Part shown: piece by piece, positions 54,098-61,259 of the stretch
Position numbering within the stretch: position 1 is the stretch's first letter
Layout: every line of letters begins with the position of its first letter
From: Lachnospiraceae bacterium
GTDB taxonomy: Bacteria > Bacillota > Clostridia > Lachnospirales > Lachnospiraceae
Assembly: GCA_910574715.1 (NCBI GenBank)
Contig: CAJTCH010000013.1
Coordinates: forward strand, 41,493 to 105,492
Direction: 5' to 3'
Length of the DNA: 64,000 nt
Made by a program: the position numbers and the translations under genes
Notes under the pieces: model-generated
Told to the model about the DNA's origin: nothing
The model's input: only the letters and a program-made list of their open reading frames with translations
Databases searched by the model: none

Positions 54098-54490
54098 ATG
54101 AGCACTTTAGACGCAACTATATCCATGCTCGAAGCAATGCCAGAAGATGCGAGAATCAAAGTCATGGAATTCACCCAAAAACTATTCACATCCAGAAAAC
54201 CTGCAAATCCATTCGTCCCGGTCAGTCAGGAACAGATCCTTTCCGACCTTGCCGAATCACGCCAGCAGATTTCTGATAGCAAGGGCCTCGACATGGAAGA
54301 CATTCTGAAAAGGATGGGGAAACAGCATGGATTTATTTGGCGTAATCATCTCACCAAAAGCATTGTCTCAGCTGAAAAAGCACGGATACCACATCATCCA
54401 TTTCATGCGGCACCGCTATCTCATGCTTTACCGGATAAAAGGCACAACCGCTTATGTGGATGTCATATACCATCAGCCCCAGGATTATGA
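54098..54490 (+). CDS. probable antitoxin of a RelE/ParE-type pair
   Basis: The first ~80 residues (MSTLDATISMLEAMPEDARI, VMEFTQKLF, QILSDLAESRQQI) match small antitoxins that precede RelE/ParE toxins in Lachnospiraceae. The usual end lies near residue 75 (KRMGKQHGFI), but here the frame runs on to 130 residues because a TGG codon stands where related genes appear to stop; the extension is out-of-frame toxin sequence. AAAGGCGCTTTCCC precedes ATG 54098. The toxin partner is broken. Confidence 0.6.
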   Translation: MSTLDATISMLEAMPEDARIKVMEFTQKLFTSRKPANPFVPVSQEQILSDLAESRQQISDSKGLDMEDILKRMGKQHGFIWRNHLTKSIVSAEKARIPHHPFHAAPLSHALPDKRHNRLCGCHIPSAPGL

Positions 54491-54521
54491 AAATACTTTT
54501 GCAGATGAATTAGACCTATAA
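54327..54521 (+). pseudogene. RelE/ParE-family toxin with internal deletion
   Basis: The 64-residue frame reads VIISPKALSQLKKHGYHIIH, then RYLMLYRIKGTTAYVDVIYH and ENTFADELDL. Intact members are about 105 residues and have a further ~40 residues between the SQLKK and YHIIHF segments. The missing block contains part of the toxin core, so this toxin is probably inactive. It overlaps the antitoxin's extended 3' end. Confidence 0.7.
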
Positions 54522-54624
54522 ACAAAAAGAGGCTGTCGGTTAATAGATCGCCTCTTATGTGTATTCCAAAATAAGATTCTCATTTTTCTTTCCAAATTTC
54601 ATATACTAATTATATTCAATATTT

Positions 54625-54924
54625 TCATTCAAAGATTCGCGTAATATCCTGATACCGGTTGATCACACGATAAATCTCTACAAACTCATTTCCAAATTTA
54701 TATATAATCACATAATCTTCCCATATCGCATATTTATAATCTGTCCGAAAGCTGACTCTCTTGGAAAGATCCAAACCAATTCCTGGAAACAACTGAAGAT
54801 TCTCAAACTTACCATAAATTTCCTCTATAGTCTTTGCAGCATATTCTTCATTATCCTCGGCAATATAATCTCGGATTTTTTTCAGATCCTTTGCAACAAT
54901 CGGATTGATCCGCAGTTTTAACAT
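54625..54924 (-). CDS. RelE/ParE family toxin
   Basis: The 99-residue protein (LRINPIVAKDLKKIRDYIAE, YKYAIWEDYVIIYKF, EFVEIYRVINRYQDIT) matches ParE/RelE toxins in length and pattern, intact. It begins two bases after the antitoxin stop (TGAAATG). Together they form a complete type II toxin-antitoxin pair. Confidence 0.88.
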   Translation of the reverse strand: MLKLRINPIVAKDLKKIRDYIAEDNEEYAAKTIEEIYGKFENLQLFPGIGLDLSKRVSFRTDYKYAIWEDYVIIYKFGNEFVEIYRVINRYQDITRIFE

Positions 54925-54925
54925 T

Positions 54926-55174
54926 TCATTCCCCCACAAGTGCTTTCAATTCATCCAGACCAAGCCAACCTTCACCGTCTTTCACTGCTTCTTCGGCTTC
55001 CTGCAGCTTCATCAAAAGCTTTTTCTCTGCACGATCGCTCTCATAATCTTCAATATCCATAACTACGAAACGGCCTCTGCCATTCTTGGTCAAATATACC
55101 GGTTCTCCTCTGTGACAATTTTTCAGGACTTCATTATAATTTCTCAAATCAGATACTGGTAAAATATTTGCCAT
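54926..55174 (-). CDS. Phd/YefM family antitoxin
   Basis: The 82-residue protein starts MANILPVSDLRNYNEVLKNC and contains GEPVYLTKNGRGRFVVMDIEDYE, the N-terminal DNA-binding pattern of Phd/YefM antitoxins. It is the upstream gene of a toxin-antitoxin operon and normally represses its own promoter. AAGGAGC precedes the start. Confidence 0.9.
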   Translation of the reverse strand: MANILPVSDLRNYNEVLKNCHRGEPVYLTKNGRGRFVVMDIEDYESDRAEKKLLMKLQEAEEAVKDGEGWLGLDELKALVGE

Positions 55175-55219
55175 ATTCTTTTAGCTCCTTCCTTGATTCA
55201 TATTATTCCTGCTACTTTC

Positions 55220-55267
55220 ATTATACACAAAAAGCTGTAAAATTCAACGTATATTTTTACAGCTTTT
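55220..55267 (-). promoter_or_regulatory. toxin-antitoxin promoter with overlapping palindrome
   Basis: On the minus strand TTGAAT (55247-55242) and TATAAT (55225-55220) are 16 bp apart. The inverted repeat AAAAGCTGTAAAA / TTTTACAGCTTTT (55230-55242 and 55255-55267) overlaps the -35 region, as expected for an autorepressed antitoxin operator. Confidence 0.65.
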
Positions 55268-55455
55268 ATTGAACATATTTTAGCAGTCCTATAATTTACT
55301 AAACTCACACTGGTATACTATCCCGCACACAACGCTCCGTAGTCCACCTGTGTGTTGTTTGTTTACTGCTTATTCTGCCATCAATTCTTACTGTACCATT
55401 AGATTTTCTATAACAACTCCTAAAGTTACTTCCCCCCACAGTAATTATAGAAAAT

Positions 55456-56297
55456 GGTGTTAGTCAATAAATATGTTGGTCTAATCTCATTCCAGTATTA
55501 CCAGACGATAATTGCGTACATCATAGACACCATTGTTGCCACTCCGCATTAATGGTTGTATGCTTCTTATTTTCTTCATGGTCTACATCCATAACCGTAC
55601 AACCCGTCACTGCCCCCAGACTGTTATAGCTTCGAAGTCCATCTGTAAGTATTAGAGTCTCCTCGCAGATATGTGTGCCAAATATTTCATACAATTCCTT
55701 GCCAGATGGCTTTGCGCGGTTTACGGTCTCTGCTATTGCCTTGCCATCACGCTGGATACCTGTGCAGATTGCGATATATTCATTTGAAATCCCTCGTTTT
55801 GCTGCCGTAGCTCCATGCTTACGGGCAGTACGGTTCGCTTCCGTTGGAACGGTCTTTCCTTTATAGCAGTCAAGTACAAATGTTTCATCCAGTTCAGCGA
55901 TACCAGAAAGAAGAACAGGCTCTTTTTCAAGCATGTCCCGAAGTGCCATAAGAACTTTATGCCTCATGTTAAATGCTGTTTGATGAGAAAATCCGAACTT
56001 TTCAGCAGAGAAGTCCAGAGATGCACCAACCAGTGTGTCATGAATGAAATCGGCCCAAATGGATCGGCTAAAATGCGAATTGGCCGTCAGTGTACCGGTT
56101 GAGTGCAGGTAGGTCTTTCCACATTCTTGACAATAGAAACGCTGTTTCCCATTTGCATGACCATACTTGATAACTTTTGAACTCTGACAGTACGGGCATT
56201 GGGGTCTGTCAGCTAGTACACCGAAAAATATGATACTACTTTGGGTGTCCCAAAATCTGGACGCTCAGCAAGACCAACATATTTTTTGACTAACACC
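55456..56297. mobile_element. IS1595-type insertion sequence with matching inverted ends
   Basis: The ends are inverted repeats: GGTGTTAGTCAATAAATATG then TTGGTCT at the left and the same with one mismatch (AAAAATATG) at the right, 26 of 27 bases. Outside them TATAGAA on both sides suggests the repeats may extend further. The internal sequence encodes an IS1595-type (ISXO2) transposase. The right end lies at the stop codon of the PP2C gene; no clean target-site duplication was seen. Length about 842 bp. Confidence 0.85.
55521..56262 (-). pseudogene. IS1595 family transposase, no start codon seen and C-terminus broken
   Basis: In one open frame on the minus strand the protein shows a zinc ribbon (RPQCPYCQSS, RFYCQECGKTY), a helix-turn-helix-like segment (GASLDFSAEKFGFSHQTAFN) and the DDE domain start (IAELDETFVLDCYKGK, ILTDGLRSYNSL). 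The zinc-ribbon part is in frame with no canonical start before the stop at its upstream end, and the C-terminal region after INAEW is unlike the usual ending, so the gene is probably inactive. Confidence 0.8.
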
Positions 56298-56301
56298 AAT
56301 T

Positions 56302-57090
56302 CTATACTATACATCCATCTCTCCTTTCCTCAATTGCTTCAGAGTGACTTTCTTGACTGTAAACCGTGCGGACCAGAATCACAGATATATTATCTTTCTC
56401 CCCTCTGTCTATAACCAGCCTGGTAACCTCTCTCCCTTGTTCCGCCATAATCTCTTCATCCGTCAGCTTCTCTGGATCAAATGCCCGATACAGCTCCTGT
56501 TCATTGACCTTATGACGAAAACCATCCGTACACAGCAGATAAACCGCATCTTCTTTCACTGTCCCGCTGTAATATGCCGGTCTGACATTCTTAGACGCTC
56601 CAATCCCCTGAAGCAGGACATGTTCACCAGTTTCAGCAGTAAGCTTCGTCTGGATCTGATCTTTTGTTAACTGTGATACTCCTTCTTTGATCTCATAGAT
56701 CCGGCAGTCTCCTACATGTGCAATATAGTAATCTTTCTGCCATAAAAGCATTGCCGTAACCGTCGTACCTATCCGAATCCGGTGAAGCTGCCCATATTCT
56801 GTTATTTCCCGATGTACATTCTGCAAAAGCTCTTCCCATGAATCATACAACTCGTCTTCAAATTCTTCCATTTCCGCTAACTTCGGGAAATCCTTGTCAA
56901 ACCAGCCGCCAAATAAATGTATTACCCTGGCGCTTGCCACCTCGCCGCGTTTTAAACCGCCCATGCCATCACAGATAACCGCAAGGACAATCTCCTCTCC
57001 CCGGTATTCCATCCGTCTGACTAACAGCGAATCTTGATTAACCGCCTTTCTTTTCCCTTTATCCGTACAGCACGCCAACAAATATTCCAT
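56302..57090 (-). CDS. PP2C-family serine/threonine phosphatase
   Basis: The 262-residue protein has PP2C metal-site motifs: NQDSLL (Asp20), VICDGMGG (Asp41), HVGDCRIYEI, LLCTDGFR and EKDNISVILV. It removes phosphate from Ser/Thr, perhaps from FHA-bound partners. Its stop codon TAG lies at the edge of the IS element, so the last few residues may have been altered by the insertion. It is the last gene of the pilus locus. Confidence 0.92.
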   Translation of the reverse strand: MEYLLACCTDKGKRKAVNQDSLLVRRMEYRGEEIVLAVICDGMGGLKRGEVASARVIHLFGGWFDKDFPKLAEMEEFEDELYDSWEELLQNVHREITEYGQLHRIRIGTTVTAMLLWQKDYYIAHVGDCRIYEIKEGVSQLTKDQIQTKLTAETGEHVLLQGIGASKNVRPAYYSGTVKEDAVYLLCTDGFRHKVNEQELYRAFDPEKLTDEEIMAEQGREVTRLVIDRGEKDNISVILVRTVYSQESHSEAIEERRDGCIV

Positions 57091-57128
57091 TATTTTCTTC
57101 CTTCCCGACAGCTACTTTTCATGACAGA

Positions 57129-58610
57129 TCATTGCCCTGCTTGTATATGGATCTCCAATTCTTCATCCCCCAGACGGATTCTTGAACCATTCTCGATCCT
57201 TCTCGGTGACTGCCCTGGTTCTAATTGTACTCCATCCACATATGTTTTATTTTTAGAATTATTATCTTCGATAAATAATTGACCGCCCCGAGAATAGAGA
57301 ATCGCATGAACCCTTCCGATTCCTTTATTTCCCGATATACAGATCTCCGTAACAGCCGGACTTCTTCCTATTCTCATAATCTCTTCACAGATTCGAAAGC
57401 TTTCCTGCGTACTGCGGCGGTACAGAATGTATTCCGGCCCTGCAGCGCTCTGTTCCGCTCCTATTATGAATGTTTCATCATCATCCTCTTCCGCTCTGAT
57501 AAATTCCGTTTTCCCAAAATCCTGTCTCTCAACAGCCCGTTTCTCTAACGCAATCCTTTGAGCCGGAATCGCAATCTCCTGTTCCCGATATGCCACATTT
57601 GAAGAATAATTTCCTTTATCACATTCATCTCCGCATGTCTTAACCTGCCCCGGCAGATCCATTCCAGGTATCGCAAATCCTCCAAGACCAGCATCCGTAT
57701 CAAGCACCTTCTCTGACGACTTCTTTTTACCTAACTTCTCCCAAAAACTTTTTTTCTCCGCCTTTTTTTCTTTTTCCGGTTTTTCACTCTTTTCTGATTT
57801 ATCTTTCTTAAAAAAGAATCCCTTTTTCTCTTTCTTAGGAGCCTCACCCTCGCCCGAAAACAGAATATCAATATCATGCTCTCTTTTCAGGTCATGAACG
57901 ATCTTCTTTCTATCCTCGTCGGAGATCATAATTGGACTGCCTCCCGCCGCTCCATCCGCTCTAAACGGCTGCGATTGCGGCAGCGGCGGCAGGTATGACC
58001 GCGACTGCGATGGTATTTCTGTCGTTCTTGATTCTGCCGTTCCCAATCCCGGCGTTTGTTTCCCTGGTACCTTAAACTGTTCTATCTGCGTTTTAAATGA
58101 CAGCAGAGAAAGGGATTCAAAGCCGCCAAATAAATTAATCAACGCTACAACATAACTGCAGTCCTCCGTCTGGTCATATTGAATACTCATCAGCAGTTTT
58201 TTCAAAAACACATCTATGCTCATCTCTTCACGCTTGACAGGAAGCACGATCATAGAAACTTTCCGTACAGACGGATCAATGTACATATAATCTGCATCCA
58301 GCACATAGGACGACAGGCTTAACATATAATCCTCCGCCGCCATAGCTGCATCCACAATCGATTCCATAACGGCCATAATCTTCTCTCTATTCACTACGCC
58401 TTTTAGAAATTCACGAAGACTTTTAAGGTTCGTAATATCATACTTCATATAAAACCTGTCATCGATCCTGATATGATTAGACGGAACAACACCGTCGATC
58501 CTGTTATTCGACATCATCTCCAGAGTCAGCGTATCAAGTTCAGTCTCCGCCTCCTTTTCATATACTAGATATTTCCTGCCTTCCTGCTCCTCATATGCAA
58601 ATCCAACCAT
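57129..58610 (-). CDS. FHA domain protein with N-terminal DUF6382-like domain
   Basis: The 493-residue protein has an N-terminal globular part resembling DUF6382, a lysine/glutamate-rich linker (about 270-330) and a C-terminal FHA domain (about 395-490) with RIGRS, GRVHA, DNNSKNKTYVDG and RIRLGDEE, which binds phosphothreonine. ATG 58610 (MVGFAYEEQEG) has GGGAGG before it; the first in-frame ATG (58706) would overlap the upstream gene. It lies between the TPR/WG protein and the PP2C gene, a kinase-phosphatase-type signalling setup in Tad loci. Confidence 0.85.
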   Translation of the reverse strand: MVGFAYEEQEGRKYLVYEKEAETELDTLTLEMMSNNRIDGVVPSNHIRIDDRFYMKYDITNLKSLREFLKGVVNREKIMAVMESIVDAAMAAEDYMLSLSSYVLDADYMYIDPSVRKVSMIVLPVKREEMSIDVFLKKLLMSIQYDQTEDCSYVVALINLFGGFESLSLLSFKTQIEQFKVPGKQTPGLGTAESRTTEIPSQSRSYLPPLPQSQPFRADGAAGGSPIMISDEDRKKIVHDLKREHDIDILFSGEGEAPKKEKKGFFFKKDKSEKSEKPEKEKKAEKKSFWEKLGKKKSSEKVLDTDAGLGGFAIPGMDLPGQVKTCGDECDKGNYSSNVAYREQEIAIPAQRIALEKRAVERQDFGKTEFIRAEEDDDETFIIGAEQSAAGPEYILYRRSTQESFRICEEIMRIGRSPAVTEICISGNKGIGRVHAILYSRGGQLFIEDNNSKNKTYVDGVQLEPGQSPRRIENGSRIRLGDEELEIHIQAGQ

Positions 58611-58672
58611 TTCCGCAAATTCCTCCCGTTTTTTGTATCGTAAACAGTTTCCACAAACATTCTGCGAAGGAT

Positions 58673-59980
58673 CTATGAAAAAGTATGCAACTGAATCAGT
58701 TTCCACTCTTCTTCTCCGTCTTCTTCTATCTTGACCGCCGCCGTACCCGCTTCCGAAAAATGTGTTGTTTCAATAAATCGGGGAGTTATGATCAATTTGC
58801 CATCTGTATCGATATATCCCCACAAACCGTCTGCATACACCGCCGCTAATCCATTTCGAAATGACTCGGCGTCCTCATATGTATAATCAATGACAAGTTC
58901 TCCCTCGTCATCTACAAATCCCCATTTACCGTCACGGCATACGGCCGCATAACCGTCTTCCGTAAATGCTTTTGCATCGTCAAATACTTGTTTTCCAATC
59001 CTTTTTCCCTTGGGATCGATAAGGCGGTATCCTTTCTTATCCTTTACAAATATGCACTTCTGATTCGAGCAAAAACCACCGTCATCCATGATCACATCGT
59101 CATACTCCCGATCGCCTTTTGCTTCTCCCTTTTTATCCACCAGGACCCATTTCTTATCTTTCTTTCCCGCTCCTGTGCTGCCTTTGATTCCGGTCAATTC
59201 GTTCCAGGTAAATTCTCCGGCCGGTTCCATATTTTCATCAAGATATCCGTATTTCCCATCTTTGCATGCCGCCGCCCGTTCTGAACTGATCATACCAAGG
59301 TCACTGTATTTCTCATCCGGTACTTTCCGTGTCTGTCCGTCCCGGTCTATATACATATATGTGCCGTTTTCTTTCCGTGCCAGCGCAAAACCATCCTCCG
59401 AAAAAGGATATATTTCTTCGTATTTGATTTCTATGATCTCCTGCCCTTTTTCATCTGTGATCCCATAAAGACCGTCTCTTTTCACCACCATGGAATCATT
59501 CACGATCTCGCTCATCTCGTCATACCTGCAGTATAACTCCGTGTAACTTCCCTTCAGCTTGGCAAACCATTCCCGGGCATTCTCGTTATCTGGATAATTC
59601 TCTGTAAAATCCTCCAGATATTTTACAGCTCTATCCTCATAATCATTGTCCAGATAATATTCCATAAGCATGTCCAACGCTTCTGCATGATCCTGATAGT
59701 TTTCTGCTGTATTTTCGCAAACAGAAGTAAACTTACTCGTGTTTCCGCTGTTCAGATATGCCTTGGCCATTTTTATATGAGCAGACACGTTGTCCGGAGT
59801 ATATTCTAATACCTGCTCATATTCCGTTACCGCGTCCACATAGATCTCTTTTTCTTCTAATTCAGCGGCTTTTTGCATGTGCTCTCTTGCACGCTTTGGT
59901 CGATTTACCGTATCCGATACCGCTGTATACCATGACAGCCCCAATAAAACTGCAAACATCAATATAATATATTTTTTCAT
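58673..59980 (-). CDS. TPR and WG-repeat protein of the pilus locus
   Basis: The 435-residue protein has an N-terminal membrane or signal segment (YIILMFAVLLGLSWYTAVSD), TPR-like repeats (about 30-160) and several WG-type beta repeats (GLYGITDEKGQEIIEIKYEE; KWGFVDDEGELVIDYTYED; GLWGYIDTDGKLIITPRF). Such proteins are probably extracytoplasmic scaffolds. The ATG at 59980 overlaps the prepilin peptidase 3' end by a few bases. Function unknown. Confidence 0.8.
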   Translation of the reverse strand: MKKYIILMFAVLLGLSWYTAVSDTVNRPKRAREHMQKAAELEEKEIYVDAVTEYEQVLEYTPDNVSAHIKMAKAYLNSGNTSKFTSVCENTAENYQDHAEALDMLMEYYLDNDYEDRAVKYLEDFTENYPDNENAREWFAKLKGSYTELYCRYDEMSEIVNDSMVVKRDGLYGITDEKGQEIIEIKYEEIYPFSEDGFALARKENGTYMYIDRDGQTRKVPDEKYSDLGMISSERAAACKDGKYGYLDENMEPAGEFTWNELTGIKGSTGAGKKDKKWVLVDKKGEAKGDREYDDVIMDDGGFCSNQKCIFVKDKKGYRLIDPKGKRIGKQVFDDAKAFTEDGYAAVCRDGKWGFVDDEGELVIDYTYEDAESFRNGLAAVYADGLWGYIDTDGKLIITPRFIETTHFSEAGTAAVKIEEDGEEEWKLIQLHTFS

Positions 59981-59987
59981 CTGCATC

Positions 59988-60566
59988 TCACATACCAAGT
60001 GCCATCGTAAGTACCGTTCCTATGAATATAAACGGGGCAAAAGGTATCTCCTCCTTCAGTTTTATCTTCTTAAGCAGCAGCATCACAATACTGTAAAATG
60101 CACTGGCCGCAACCGACAAAAATGCAGCAGCCATGATACTTCCGCTGCCCATATACGCTCCGATCACCGCAAGGAGTTTGACGTCTCCCATCCCCACGCC
60201 GCCCTTGGTCAGGAAATGTGCAAACAGAAACATACCGCCGCCAAGCAGCATCCCTGACAAGGCAGAAATCAATACTGCCAGTCCAAGTTTCGGGAACACC
60301 AGCCATTCCAGAATAATCAGGATTCCTCTTATTCCCAGCAACACCTTCAGTATTTTGTTGGGAATACGCTTGTTTCCCTGATCGATCCAGGCTGTCAGAA
60401 AGAGCGCCGCATATAAGATCAGATAGCGGAGTATCTTTAGAATATTATAAGAAAAGACAGAAAATATTGCGGTCAGACCTATGCCTGATGCCAAAACAAC
60501 AACCATACAAATTCTGAACTTCTTATCTGTCCATTGTTCCTTAAACCAAGATATATTCTTCTCCAT
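59988..60566 (-). CDS. TadV/A24-type prepilin peptidase
   Basis: The 192-residue membrane protein has the two catalytic aspartates of A24 prepilin peptidases: Asp62 (TAWIDQGNKRIPN) and Asp128 in the GMGDVKLL motif, with about six helices. It cleaves the leader of Flp pilins and TadE-like pseudopilins. Genes upstream encode TadE- and DUF5702-type proteins, matching a Tad pilus locus. Confidence 0.93.
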   Translation of the reverse strand: MEKNISWFKEQWTDKKFRICMVVVLASGIGLTAIFSVFSYNILKILRYLILYAALFLTAWIDQGNKRIPNKILKVLLGIRGILIILEWLVFPKLGLAVLISALSGMLLGGGMFLFAHFLTKGGVGMGDVKLLAVIGAYMGSGSIMAAAFLSVAASAFYSIVMLLLKKIKLKEEIPFAPFIFIGTVLTMALGM

Positions 60567-60593
60567 CTGCCCTCCTGTCAGTATATTGCTCTC

Positions 60594-61220
60594 CTACCAA
60601 ATTAAAGTATATGCGCACTGGCGGAACTCATATTGTCCAAAATCGAAATCCGGGAACAGGATATTTTCCATCGTATAAGTAACTACGATCTTGACAGTCC
60701 CTTTCCCTTCTGTATTATCAAGGCATCTTGTCATATCAAAATGAAGTCCTGACAATCCATCTTTGATTCCGATAACTTCCAGATATTCATCTGAATCATC
60801 CGACACAAGCATAAGTTCACTCTTAATATTGTTTTTCGTTATTTCACCGGCTACTGCGGTAATAGCTTTCTGTTCTGCGCCGCTTTTTAACATACTGAAT
60901 ACGCCTTCTGCCAGGCCGTCCATATCACTGACCGCATTAATAAAGCCTTCGACAGAACTTGTTGCATCATCGATCGTTACTTTTAATTCTTCACTTTTTC
61001 TGTTCGTCTCCACTATCCTGCTGCTGATCTTTGTCTTCGTCAGCACATAACTATATGTGGAAATCTGCTTTGCTGTCTGAGTAACCGCGTGATGGATCAG
61101 CATCTCTGCCTGAACATACCTCGCCGCATTAATCAATGTACAAAACGCCATAATAAATGGTATCAGGAACAGAAGCGCTTCCACCGTCAGCGAACCTTCA
61201 TTATAATCTTTTGTCTCCAT
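60594..61220 (-). CDS. TadE-like minor pilin/pseudopilin
   Basis: The 208-residue protein begins with a type IV-like leader and hydrophobic stretch (NEGSLTVEALLFLIPFIMAF) with the conserved Glu after the likely cleavage site, followed by an extracytoplasmic domain. This is the TadE/TadG pattern. Processing by the adjacent prepilin peptidase is likely. Pilin identity is inferred from context and the N-terminus. Confidence 0.85.
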   Translation of the reverse strand: METKDYNEGSLTVEALLFLIPFIMAFCTLINAARYVQAEMLIHHAVTQTAKQISTYSYVLTKTKISSRIVETNRKSEELKVTIDDATSSVEGFINAVSDMDGLAEGVFSMLKSGAEQKAITAVAGEITKNNIKSELMLVSDDSDEYLEVIGIKDGLSGLHFDMTRCLDNTEGKGTVKIVVTYTMENILFPDFDFGQYEFRQCAYTLIW

Positions 61221-61259
61221 CTCTTTTCCTCATTTTATCCCCTGTTTTCGCAGGAATCA

